NCBI GenBank assembly: GCA_032622095.1
Contig: CP136067.1
Location: 133,865,990 to 133,929,989 of the forward strand
Direction: 5' to 3'
Length of the DNA stretch: 64,000 bases
Origin: Siphonodentalium dalli
Lineage: Eukaryota; Mollusca; Scaphopoda; Gadilida; Siphonodentaliidae
In this document: positions 1 to 9,795 of the stretch, one piece after another
Numbering within the stretch: position 1 is the stretch's first letter
Layout: every line of letters starts with the position of its first letter
The notes under the pieces: generated by a model
The model's database searches: none
What the model was told of the DNA's origin: nothing
What the model saw: the letters and a program-made list of their open reading frames with translations, nothing else
Program-made: the position numbers and the translations under genes

Positions 1-198
1 ATAGGAGTGGTGCGGGGGGCCCGGGGTCCAGTCGGTAGTGCCAGGTGCATTACACCGTCACAGGCCGTCCATCGCTGACGAAGCTGGTCCAACCCCGTCA
101 TATGGAGGGTGACCGGGATCGTGTATCTGGGCAAGTTTGTCAGTTGCTTTCCGGGGGTCGGTGGTTTCTACACGCAGTGGGACGATTTCTCGGTGAAA

Positions 199-879
199 TC
201 AAGCCTCTGCATGGTCTTTCCTCCACCCGTAAAATTCACAACGTCGTGTGTGGCCTAGCGATAAACGATAGTGAACACGGGAATCATGCACACTGCCAGG
301 TAAGCGTGTACTGGCGAAATAATTGTACAGGTCTGGACCACAAACAATTGCACAGTTAATGTAATGGACATGGTGCCTATTCACATAACTCCGTTCGTCG
401 ACAGCAGGGGGGATAACTCTGATGTGTGAACCGTCTACCAATCCACACACTCCCGGAATACCGCTGATGTCGAAAAAGTTCTCTGCAATTTGAACTGGGT
501 TCCTTAGCCAGCGAATAACATCCGGTGCTAAATCCACTACGAGTGGTGCCACCTTATGCACAACTCGTTTCACGGTGTCTCTTCCAATGCCATGGCAGTC
601 TTTCACCATATGGTAAAAACCATTCGTTCCCAAAAAATGAAGGAAAACTAAGATCTGCTGCCGTGGTGTCAGTGGTCTGCTACGACCGGTCATTGGCAAT
701 AGATAATCGACAATCTTCTCCACCAATAACTCCACCACACTTTCGGGCACCCTGTACCTCTCCCGGAATTCGTACAGCAATGAAGTTTCGAACCTTCTTT
801 CTAAAAAGATACGTTCTCGTCTAGGAGGACGCCCGCCAATAACCACCAAATCGATACCCTCATCGGAAGAATACGCCAT
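199..879 (-). pseudogene. PIF/Harbinger (HARBI1-like) transposase, incomplete
   Basis: A reading frame of about 226 residues starts at the ATG at 879 (MAYSSDEG) and ends at a TGA at 199-201. The order of segments fits the DDE nuclease of PIF/Harbinger transposases, which cut and paste DNA between short inverted repeats: an N-terminal helical part with TPRQQILVFLHFLGTNGFY, then GLVDGSHI with the first catalytic Asp, then RLPGSVHDSRV with the second Asp. The third acidic residue, normally about 40-50 residues later in a GDSGYP-like context, is absent before the stop, and I cannot find it in any minus-strand frame of bases 1-198. The C-terminus is therefore lost or frame-shifted. Full HARBI1 proteins have about 350 residues. 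The open frame extends upstream to 954 without another ATG. The partner Myb/SANT protein of this family is not visible nearby. The family call is firm; the protein is probably inactive. Confidence 0.85.
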
Positions 880-1205
880 TGTAAATGAATAGTTCAAAAC
901 AGCTAAATGCAGTATATATATACCCGGCGTAAATATAAATAGGACAAACTTCACTCACCGTTAACATTCTTGGATATATCATTGATTATGGAAATACATG
1001 TTACATGATAATGTTGGCTATAATCCGCAAGTATCACTCACTATTTGTATTAATCAACAACTTTTGTCAGAGATGTTGTGACTCATACGATTTGGCGGCT
1101 ACTCGCCCCTTCCTATTCTGAACAGCTGTAATGTGCCAGGCATCGTGTTCCCAAGACCACTATCGCATGTCCCTGTTTATGAGATTTCCATTGATAACAC
1201 ATTTT
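880..1205. other. AT-rich flank of the Harbinger gene
   Basis: I see no supported gene here. It would hold the promoter and 5' terminal inverted repeat of the Harbinger element if they survive. A GGTGAGT donor-like sequence on the minus strand lies near 950-956, but no upstream exon is evident. Confidence 0.3.
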
Positions 1206-1350
1206 CATAGGGATTGGATTGGATTGTTTATTTGCACAAATTAAATACATAATACACAAACATAATAATATATATTTCAAATTTGCACAGGAGCGGCATG
1301 GCCAATACAAGCCGTCTTCCTGCCGCCCCTTATACATAATAGAGAATAAG
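1206..1350 (-). mobile_element. 3' tail of a CR1/Jockey-type non-LTR retrotransposon
   Basis: Read on the minus strand, this segment contains a block around GGCAGGAAGACGG, GGCCATGCCGCTCCTGTG and then an AAATAAAC signal followed by tandem CAATC units (ATTGGATTGGATTG on the plus strand). The same block recurs at 52050-52100 downstream of a recognisable retrotransposon C-terminus, which identifies it as the 3' UTR and tail. Short tandem repeats at the 3' end are typical of CR1/L2-like elements. It may be the true 3' end of the element whose ORF lies at 2406-5636, separated from it by later insertions, or a separate 5'-truncated copy. Confidence 0.6.
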
Positions 1351-1839
1351 CAGATGGCGATCATATTGTTGTGTGACAATCGAGATGTTGCATGAGGGTC
1401 AGCTGTTGAAATAATGTGTTGTTAAAATTTTGGGGTTGTGTTTTATATATCCAACTTTGTTCGGGCAGATATGATTAAATAAATGTCTATACAATTATGT
1501 GTCCATGGATATGTGCCCATAAATGGTGAGTATAATCCAGGGTTACGCACGTAATGAGGACACGTCTCTTAAGCGCAATCATACATAATACATGTATACA
1601 TATTGTTCCAATTACTTTCTACAATCTCGGCATTCCGCGTTGTCACAAGTTACTGAGCTATTATAGTGTGATTGCACATTTGTACGTATGGAAGATTTAA
1701 AGATGGTTCTGCTAGCTGCAAAGATGGTTCTGCTAGCTGCAAGGGGGGGGGGGGGGTGGGCTACATCCCTGCGAATCAGATGGTTATATGCTCTGGTTTG
1801 AGGATGTGAAAATCGACAATTTATGTTTGACACCCTATA

Positions 1840-2300
1840 TAGACATTCTACACAAGTTCTTTAACGTTGTAACTTTCAATAACTTGGGTAATTTCAGTAG
1901 TTACAAGGAACACATACTGCTACCTCACATCCAAGCTGACACCCCATAAGGTTTGACAATTTATAAATATAGGCCATTTCAATCCAAACTTTTGACCAAA
2001 GGAGGTAAATATGCAAATGTTGGTCTAAAACAAAACATACCCCTTTATAAATTGTTGGAAAAAACTAAATAACAGAACAAGTTCAACCTATTGTTGTTGT
2101 AAAATTTCCAATTCATGTTGTTTCAGGTATCAAATTTCCAGCTGTTGAACGTGTTGATAAAATGTTTGGAGCGAGAAACATAACCCAACCCCCTTGTCGC
2201 GACGTCCCTGTGCGTTGTACTTGAGATTTCCAGCTGACAAAATATTTTCACGAGGGGGTGAATCGACCCCTTGTCGCCACGTCCCTGCGTATCATAGATA
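1840..2300. repeat. Dispersed repeat family E, copy 1
   Basis: The part at about 1935-2215 is similar to 54966-55235: both contain CCATAAGG, a stretch with ATGCAAAT.TTGGTC, CAACCTATTGTTG, and a GTTG(A) AAATTTCCA(A/G)CTGTTGAA block, ending in CACGTCCCTG or CGACGTCCCTG. The second copy is internal to a Harbinger-like MITE (54348-55475), so this may be a decayed relative. I do not see its terminal inverted repeats here. A 13-14 G run lies just upstream at about 1743-1756. Confidence 0.5.
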
Positions 2301-2405
2301 TATATATATTATCCGGGTTAAGGGTGCGAAAACTGACAAAATATGTTTCATAGTACTCGAACATTCTTTGTGATTGGAGATATTTGTAAATACAAAGAAC
2401 ACGCA

Positions 2406-5400
2406 CTATTCGTGATTTATGTTTGTAATCGTAGGTTCATAGTATTGGCGGAATGATAAATTGTTATTTCTTACAAACAATTGTAGATTCTTACAAAGAA
2501 AAAGTTTCATAGTATTGACCCCAGGGCATCTTCGGTTTTTGCATCGCACGCTCGCTGGATAGGTATTAATGATATCCGTTTTCAAACGTTTTCGGAACAC
2601 ATGTCTTGATTGTTTAGAGGTATATTTACTTTCAAGGGAATTCCACATGAAGGGGAATGAATGGTATGGGAGAACTTTAGAAAAAGAGATGGTCCTGAAT
2701 TTTTTTTGAACTATAGGATTAGGTTGTCGTCTATTTGGTTCTGCTCTCTTGTCATACATACCAGAAAAAGACAATGGTAAGCGATCGTAGTACCAATCAT
2801 GCATGAAAATGGATGCATGTAATTTATGTAAATCATCTATTTTTAAAATGTTTTCTTGTTTGAAAAGAGGATCGGTGTGACTTCTATATGTTTTGTTACA
2901 TATAATTCTCATGGCTCGTTTTTGTAATAAATATAGTTTCTTCACTGCTGGTACATGTCCCCATATTTGGATGCCATAAACTAAGTGGCTTTGAATTAGG
3001 GCGAAGTATAATGTTTTGAGAGCCTTGCTCGGGAGAAAATGTTTAACTTTATTAATGCAATAAATTGCATGTGCCATTTTTGAGCATACAATAGAAATGT
3101 GTTTATTAAAGGTCAGGTTTTCATCTATATGGATACCTAAAAATTTGGCAGACGATTCGCTCCGCCTGTTCCCTATCCGTAGAAGTTCGGCTCCATTGAG
3201 ATATATTTTAATTGTATTCCATTTTTTGTCATTGTTTTGTGGATGCAAGAGCATATAATTGCTTTTGTTAGCATTGATGGCTAGTTTGTTGCAGCAACAC
3301 CAGTCAGATAGATTTCTTAACTCGTTATTGACATAACTTTGGATTAACGCTTCATTTTGTCCACTGGCCATAAGGGTTGTATCGTCGGCATATGATAAGA
3401 GATCCATGGTAGTTGCATTTGACATATCGTTCACGTAGAGGAGAAAAATTATGGGCCCGAGTAAGGATCCCTGAGGAACACCACATGATGTTTTAAGGAG
3501 ATTTGACTTGCTTCCATTGAATTCTACGTATTGTCGTTTCTCATTGAGATAGCTTCGAAACCAGTTGTTTGCCATGCCTCTAATTCCATAATGTTCAATT
3601 TTTCTAAGTAAGATTTCGTGGTTTATTGTGTCAAAAGCTTTGGACAGATCAAGAAAAAGGGCTACGGTGGAATCATTCGTGGGCTTGTCGTTATTTTTTA
3701 CAACATGATCCAGTAGATGAATGATGGGATGAAAAGTTGAATGGTTTGGGCGAAATCCGTACTGATGTTTAAATAAGATGTCCGATTCATTAAGAAAATC
3801 AACTAAACGTTTTTGCATGAGTTTTTCGAGTAGTTTAGAAAATGCGGGAAGAATGCTTATTGGGCGATAATTGTTTATATCCCCCTTGTCACTATTTTTC
3901 GGTATTGGTACAACTTTAGCTATTTTCATTTTGTTGGGAACATGACCTTGTTTGAACGACAAGTTGAATATATGCTTTAATGCTGGTGCTACAGAAAATA
4001 TGGTTTCCTTCATCAGTTTTGTAGATATTCCATTGAAGTCACTGCTGGTTTTTCCATTCATTGAGTAGCAAGTTAAAATAACCTCTTGGATTGTGGTGGG
4101 CGTAATATTTAGCTCGTTGCTTTGTCTATTCGTTAAATAATCGAGGAAGTTTACATCTGTGTGATTTTCAATAAGTTCTGTGGTTTTTTGACCTATATTG
4201 GAAAAATTGTCATTAAATTTTTCAGCGATAGTGTCAGGATTTGTAAATTGTATGTTGTTATCATGTAGAACATTCGGGTAGCCACCCGTATTTTTGTCTC
4301 GTTTTATTGCACCTTTGAGGGTCTTCCATGTTTCTTTTAAACTATACTTATTCTTTTCTAATATCTCACAGTAATACATGCTTCTACTTTTCCGGATAAG
4401 TTTGTTATATAGTTGTCGATATTTGAGGTAAGAATTCGTATGGATGGAGGAGGGCGAGCTTAGTTTATGGGTATATAGTTCTTGTTTCTTAAGTGAAGAT
4501 CTTATTAATTCGGTGGTCATCCATGGTTCGCGTTTGATGAATTTTGTGGGTATGTTTCGGGTAATGGGTGGAAAAGCTACATTGTATGCTGTCAAATAGA
4601 TATCCAAAAAGTTTTCGTATGCTTGATCTATATTATTACAATCACAAACCGAATGGAAATTACACGATTTAAGAGTATCGTTGAATTTATTAATATTTTC
4701 TTGGGAAAAGTTTCGTCGGGGAGTGCGCATGGTTTCATGTTGGTTTTTGAATCGGTTATGTCCGTTATGACCTTCGGTGTCAGTGAGAAATACCCCAAAG
4801 TGATCTGACAAATCACATGTAACTATACCAGAGCAGTGTTCGTTTCGAAGATTATTTGTGTATATATGATCGATAAGGGTCGCTGAGTGATCGGTCATTC
4901 TTGTCGGTTTTGTTATCATGGGCACGAATCCTCGTGTGAATACATTGTTTAAAAAGTCGTTTGTTTTATTGTGCGCATCGAAATTTAGTAGATCGATATT
5001 GAAATCACCGATTATATAAGTCTTATGATTTTTTATTATATCTAAGAGTTCGTCGAATTTAGAGGCAAACTTGTCAAAGTCAGCTTTTGGTGCCGTGTTA
5101 GGTCTATAAATACATCCTATGATATATATTTCATGTTTTCCGAATTCAAGCTCAATGAACACAGTTTCAATAACATGTGGGATAAATATTGATAGATCGG
5201 GTCTGTTTTTATACGTAATAGTGTCTCTTATGTAAATACCAACACCACCCCTACCATCATCGTGATCAGGCCTTGATTTAAATTCTATGGGATGATAACC
5301 GGAGAGTTTAAAGTCCGATGCTTGATGTATTTTGAATGTTTCGGTTAGCGCTATTATATCAAGATTGTTGTCATTGATTTTCATGTCACATAAAAGATTT

Positions 5401-5636
5401 TGTAAATTTTCAAAATTTGCATTGAGGCTTCTGCAGTTAAGACCAAACATTGACAGTTTATTCTTCTTGTTGAGAATATCTTTTGCTTGTAAAGTTGAGA
5501 AGTAACGGCAATTGTTTTTATCAAAAATGGACAAAGTTGGTTCTTCGTCTTCCTCTAGGCTAGCCCATTTGGCGGCAAGATCGAAATTAGGCGCTTCCCT
5601 AACCTCACTCAGTGTTACGTTATTTGTGGCCATCAT
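2406..5636 (-). CDS. Non-LTR retrotransposon ORF: APE endonuclease plus reverse transcriptase, intact
   Basis: An uninterrupted 1076-residue frame begins at ATGATG (5636). Residues about 60-285 form an AP-like endonuclease: LNCRSLN (N67), ALTETF (E99), YIIGDFNID (D211/N213), and LSDHFGV (D278/H279). A linker follows, then the reverse transcriptase at about 540-820: NNYRPISILP, GFRPNHST, LFLDLSKAFDTI (D663), GVPQGSLLGPIIFLLYVND, and SYADDTTL (D751/D752). The C-terminal region has the LQKRAMRIIC-type segment usual in CR1/Jockey-group elements. The protein nicks target DNA and copies the element RNA at the nick (target-primed reverse transcription). All catalytic residues I can recognise are present and there is no stop or frameshift, so the element could be young. 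No separate ORF1 is seen upstream. The clade (CR1, Jockey, Crack or similar) cannot be fixed by eye. A 5'-truncated relative lies at 52010-52860. Confidence 0.93.
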   Translation of the reverse strand: MMATNNVTLSEVREAPNFDLAAKWASLEEDEEPTLSIFDKNNCRYFSTLQAKDILNKKNKLSMFGLNCRSLNANFENLQNLLCDMKINDNNLDIIALTETFKIHQASDFKLSGYHPIEFKSRPDHDDGRGGVGIYIRDTITYKNRPDLSIFIPHVIETVFIELEFGKHEIYIIGCIYRPNTAPKADFDKFASKFDELLDIIKNHKTYIIGDFNIDLLNFDAHNKTNDFLNNVFTRGFVPMITKPTRMTDHSATLIDHIYTNNLRNEHCSGIVTCDLSDHFGVFLTDTEGHNGHNRFKNQHETMRTPRRNFSQENINKFNDTLKSCNFHSVCDCNNIDQAYENFLDIYLTAYNVAFPPITRNIPTKFIKREPWMTTELIRSSLKKQELYTHKLSSPSSIHTNSYLKYRQLYNKLIRKSRSMYYCEILEKNKYSLKETWKTLKGAIKRDKNTGGYPNVLHDNNIQFTNPDTIAEKFNDNFSNIGQKTTELIENHTDVNFLDYLTNRQSNELNITPTTIQEVILTCYSMNGKTSSDFNGISTKLMKETIFSVAPALKHIFNLSFKQGHVPNKMKIAKVVPIPKNSDKGDINNYRPISILPAFSKLLEKLMQKRLVDFLNESDILFKHQYGFRPNHSTFHPIIHLLDHVVKNNDKPTNDSTVALFLDLSKAFDTINHEILLRKIEHYGIRGMANNWFRSYLNEKRQYVEFNGSKSNLLKTSCGVPQGSLLGPIIFLLYVNDMSNATTMDLLSYADDTTLMASGQNEALIQSYVNNELRNLSDWCCCNKLAINANKSNYMLLHPQNNDKKWNTIKIYLNGAELLRIGNRRSESSAKFLGIHIDENLTFNKHISIVCSKMAHAIYCINKVKHFLPSKALKTLYFALIQSHLVYGIQIWGHVPAVKKLYLLQKRAMRIICNKTYRSHTDPLFKQENILKIDDLHKLHASIFMHDWYYDRLPLSFSGMYDKRAEPNRRQPNPIVQKKFRTISFSKVLPYHSFPFMWNSLESKYTSKQSRHVFRKRLKTDIINTYPASVRCKNRRCPGVNTMKLFLCKNLQLFVRNNNLSFRQYYEPTITNINHE

Positions 5637-6090
5637 GTGGTTTCATGATATTTGTAATAACATTTATGCCCTTGTTAAGATCGGTTAGCATATACCAGTG
5701 GTTTGAGTTCGGTCTGCACACGACGTTGCATCTGTAAACAGTTTTATACATTGTAAGATGCATATATGTTTTCATAGTAAATTTTTTCTTTTGTGGGTTA
5801 ATTAATTTTAATAGTTTCACACCGTGAACTCAGGAAATTGTTTACAGGATTTCAAGTGATTAAGGGATACAGTTTTCGAAATTGAATTCTAAGCCTATAA
5901 ACGAAGTTTATTTCTGTTAGTGACCATGCGCGGATTTTCCCATGTTCACGGCGTGAATTACGAAGCAATTTCCATTTATAACTCAATGATAAGAAAACGT
6001 TATAATTACCTTGGTTATGACATAATTTTGATCGGATGAGCATTTAAAAAAAAAATGAAGATGTGAGTACATATTATGTCTATATAGAGA
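5637..6090 (-). mobile_element. Probable 5' UTR and flank of the 2406-5636 retrotransposon
   Basis: The bases upstream of the ATG at 5636 on the minus strand contain only short frames with stops. The 5' boundary of the element must lie here, but I cannot place it because no second full copy is in the window for comparison. Confidence 0.35.
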
Positions 6091-6094
6091 AAAT

Positions 6095-6123
6095 CAACAA
6101 CAACAACAACAACAACAACAACA
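6095..6123. repeat. (CAA)n microsatellite
   Basis: About nine to ten CAA units in a row are seen directly. The tract lies just beyond the probable 5' end of the retrotransposon. Confidence 0.95.
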
Positions 6124-6737
6124 CAAATAAAGGTATTAGCTACGATAAATAAATTATGGTACGAATTCATGAATTATGCTAAATTTGTGCAATGATTAAT
6201 ACGCGTCTGTTGAGCGAGAGTGTCTTTAATGGGTGGTGCATTTATATTTATATTACATAATTCCGTAATACATAAACACCATCTATATTTCTGGTCAATG
6301 AATGATTGATAAAAGAAAACAATTGTATTATGCTTGCTTACAAAGCAAGCATAATACAAAGTCATGCTAATTGAACTGAACCAGACAGGAAAGGACGAAT
6401 TTAACTTGTCATATACACTGTTCATACAGCTATCTGTAATACACAAGCAGTCGGTTTTGGCGCTTGCTGTACGGACAAAATATTATTATTATCGCACCCC
6501 GCATCACAGCGATGAGTCGATGACCTAATAACCTCTGCAGCAGAACTTCGTGCGAAGAACGCAAGACACCTGCGAAAAAGAAAAAAAAATCACGTGGTGA
6601 CCAATTGTGTTTTATGTGCCGGATGCTTTTTCGACATTGATTACTTATAATATCATGTGTTTGAGATGTTGAAGAATATATATATTTTGTGTCATCTCTG
6701 GAATATGTTACGTCGTTGTGTTCCACATAAATTCACA

Positions 6738-7475
6738 TGGAACACAGTCGATATAACAAGAGGTTGTGCTGGCACAACTGGTTGACAATAACTGCGCCGC
6801 AGAATAAACAACATTATTCTGTGGCCATGCAGTGTTGAAGTACGCGTCTCAGAAATTTTATTCTCTGTTTTTAATCTGGCGAATCGTTGAAGCATTCTGG
6901 TGAGTATCTAGCATAAAACTGGCTCTAAACTATGTCACCCGTAATCGTTGCTAAGCGTAATATTTCCTTTTTCAGAAAAAAAATCTGTATTGTCATATTT
7001 TACTTTCGGAAAAGGGTGACATAATGTCCAGGATTGTAATAACTATCATTTCGATATAGGCAGTTCAATTGTCCAGCAGTCGAGTTAGGTCGCTTTTGTT
7101 AGGAAGGTAACTACAATACGATGCCACCGGTGCTTTCGCAATTTTCCCCGGTTAGCCTGAAGTTGATCTGAGTTCTCAAGTGAGTCAAATCTACTAATGG
7201 GTGTTGGGTACCATATATAAGGGGTACCATCATGAGCAATGGCATCAATGTTCAGGAAACATTATTTTAATGATCTGGAGAAATAGTTAGCAATACATAA
7301 TATTATCTTCATCTATAAAATACATCTCAAATTGTATCACATCCTGTTAACATGACGGAATTTGGTATCAGTTGTGGTGGGACAACTAGATATTCGACAC
7401 TCAACAACGATCCAAAAATCGACGCAGATCGTGCATGCGGTTTGTGCTTAACTGCTCGCCACAATAGCTAACAGA
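6738..7475 (+). repeat. Dispersed repeat family B, copy 1
   Basis: This stretch is collinear with 35663-36365 in the same orientation. Shared landmarks in order are CGATATAACAAG.GGTT, GAAGTACGCGTCTCAGAA, GTTGAAGCATTC.GGTGAGTA, ACTGGCTCTAAACTA, TTCAGGAAACAT, and CGACGCAGATCGTGCATG. Similarity looks like 75-80 percent with small indels. No coding frame survives in both copies, so I treat it as an old interspersed repeat. A GGTGAGTA donor-like motif is kept in both. Confidence 0.7.
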
Positions 7476-7479
7476 AGCT

Positions 7480-8040
7480 AGGTATAACAGTACTCTGTAA
7501 TTGCAGTGCGCTCACCTATATATATACACATACATATATAGGCCAATATTTTGATATTGTAAATTCTAGTATTTCGAGTTTAGCCCCTCAAGATTGTGCC
7601 ATTGCACAGTGGTTTATTATATGGACACCGGGGTGATAGGAGGATAGTCAATCCCGGTTCTGACACTCCTTTACAACAACTATACCTGACGTTGGAATCA
7701 TCAGTGGTGCCTTATTGTAACTTTATTATTCTAAATTGTACCAGGCAAGAGAGTCATATCTTTCTAACCGTATGTGGTTGAGAAGTGACTAGATATTTTA
7801 ATGGTGGAGATATCGCTGGGGGACACCCACTTTCCTCTACCTCTTTCCCAGGGTTCGCACTGCCACTTGCCAAATTTGCCAATGGAAAAAATAATTCACA
7901 TTTGGCAAAAAATATTTTCATTTGGAAAACGTTTTGGCAAGTCACCTTTTAATTCATCAAGAAAGTTGAAAAATATTGTTCAACCAATACCATGCATTTC
8001 AGGAAAATCTCTCATATTTGTGATGTTTAATAAGGAATAG
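7480..8040. other. Non-coding interval
   Basis: No supported gene is seen. A TTTGGCAA-rich stretch at about 7860-7940 resembles 32890-32980 loosely (CGCTGCC.CTTGCCA, AATTTTG(T/C)CAATGG), which suggests another old repeat. Confidence 0.3.
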
Positions 8041-8044
8041 GAAA

Positions 8045-8200
8045 GTTAACACCTTTATTAAGATGCAGATTCGGATCTGTGTACATAATAGCTATTGCAT
8101 ATAACAATGTTCTTCTATTGTAAATGTTGTATATATTATGTCTCAATACTCATGAAAATGTAATATGAGTTTAAGAGAATAAACTAATTGAATTGAATTG
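8045..8200 (+). mobile_element. Probable retrotransposon 3' tail
   Basis: The segment ends in AGAATAAACTAATTGAATTGAATTGG. A polyadenylation-like AATAAA followed by tandem AATTG units matches the tail style of the CR1-like copies in this window. No coding part remains upstream that I can recognise. Confidence 0.4.
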
Positions 8201-8585
8201 GAAATAATTAGGTGTCTGTAACCTCCTAGGTTATAAGGAACTAAATAATTGAAATTATGCCCCTTGGTATTTGTGTAGGGAAACTCGAGTCAGCAAAAAC
8301 AAATAGCGGCAGGCCAGCTGAATGGTGTATAGTATCTTCGGTTGTTTAATGTAAAAAAAGAAATTCATAGGCTATGTTAATTCCTCGGCCATTTGTGTGG
8401 GATTGTTCGTCAAGGGGCTACATTGGTCGCCAAATTTGGTAGGGGGTGGGGTGTATTTTTCTATACTGAAATTTTGGGCACAAAAAGGGTTGTGGAAATG
8501 CCAGTTTATTTCCAGGAATAAGTATGGTAAGGCACCATTTATCTTTTGACAACTTATGTCCGACGTGGAGTTCTACACGCAAAAA

Positions 8586-8818
8586 TATTTACGTTGTTTC
8601 CTGGAGAAGGGGACAGAACTCACTCAACACCAGGTTCCATTTTGGGCATATTTATTGCCAACAAACATAATAAATCCATAATGACTGATTTAACAATAAA
8701 CTGGTGCACAAATATGATTGCACACATATATGTACATATATACAAACATGCTAGTAAATATGTAGCTCAACTATCAATATATGTAATATATCCGGGCAAA
8801 GTGGATGTATACCGCCAC
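8586..8818 (+). repeat. Repeat G, upstream copy
   Basis: This block, from TTTACGTTGTTTCCTGG to GGGCAAAGTGGATGTATA, is repeated in the same orientation at 9562-9795 with only scattered differences, roughly 95 percent identity. The high identity implies a recent duplication. The open frame that runs through both copies is non-coding in appearance, rich in ATGTACATATAT. The second copy is fused directly to repeat F. Confidence 0.85.
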
Positions 8819-9171
8819 TGTACTCTGAGATCAACTATGAGAATAAACTACCTTTCATCGGCCGTGAAAACCGCTCAGGAAAAACCGGATGCATCTTTTG
8901 GTGGCCATATATTTCAAAATGACTTCTTTTGGTGGCTCCCGGAAACCTGCATCCGATACTCTACTACATGCGCACAATACTCTGTAGTAGTGCTTTCAGC
9001 CGGCCTCAAGATCAAGAACGTCGGAGTAGTTCAACGCTTATTACCATGATTACCGTTTGATAAATATAAACCAGCCATTGTTTACATTGTTCTTTTGAAA
9101 ATATTATGTTCCATATACAAATTATGAATTTGTGTTTTGGAAGATTAATAATTGGGCGGGTGGGCGGGAAA

Positions 9172-9567
9172 ATTAAAAGATTTCTATAAACTGTCTGATT
9201 GACGCTTTAGGCTTAACACAAAGGAAGTGAATCTTGGAGTATCAAAGACGCTATTAGTAATTACACCGACGATCCGCGGTATCTGATTGGCTGGCAGCTT
9301 ACTCCTTTTCGGCGAGAAATGATACGCGGTATTTGATTGGCTGGTGGCCGTCTTCACTTTCCGAAGCGTAATTTTGATTGGCTGACACTCTAAACGTAAA
9401 CAATTCTTTCCAGCTGATGGGATACTATTGAAAAATACGGTTCCATGAATGAACATGATTATCTATAGCTCCGGATATACTATAAAAGGAATCAGAAGTA
9501 CCCAGTGCCAATTATATCACCCTTATCCACCCACAACGTAAAAGCTTTTACAAGTAAAATTACATTT
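9172..9567 (+). promoter_or_regulatory. Repeat F with promoter-like architecture, copy 1
   Basis: The block carries three GATTGGCTG motifs (inverted CCAAT boxes) at about 9285, 9335 and 9375, and a TATAAAAG box at 9481-9488, about 100 bases downstream. Spaced CCAAT boxes followed by TATA are known from strong Pol II promoters such as histone genes. A near-identical copy occurs at 20713-21107. Read on the minus strand the boxes are forward CCAAT, so it could drive transcription in either direction. No histone or other gene follows it here; repeat G does. The promoter role is inferred from motifs only. Confidence 0.5.
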
Positions 9568-9795
9568 ACGTTGTTTCCTGGAGAGGGGGACAGAACTCAC
9601 TCAACACCAGGTTCCATTTTGTGCATATTTATTGCCAACCAACATAATAAATTCATAATGACTGATTTAACAATAAACTGGTGCACAAATATGATTGCAC
9701 AAATACATGTACATATATACAAACATGCTAGTAAATATGTAGCTCAACTATCAATATATGTAATATATCCGGGCAAAGTGGATGTATACTGCCAC
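9562..9795 (+). repeat. Repeat G, downstream copy
   Basis: Direct repeat of 8586-8818, offset by about 976 bases, and lying immediately downstream of the TATA box of repeat F. The pair could be remnants of a larger duplicated unit or of terminal repeats of one element. I see no TG...CA ends or primer-binding site that would prove an LTR. Confidence 0.85.

Noticed and set aside
8586-9795. LTR retrotransposon with repeat G as LTRs
   Set aside because: No TG...CA ends, primer-binding site, polypurine tract or gag/pol frame lies between the two copies.
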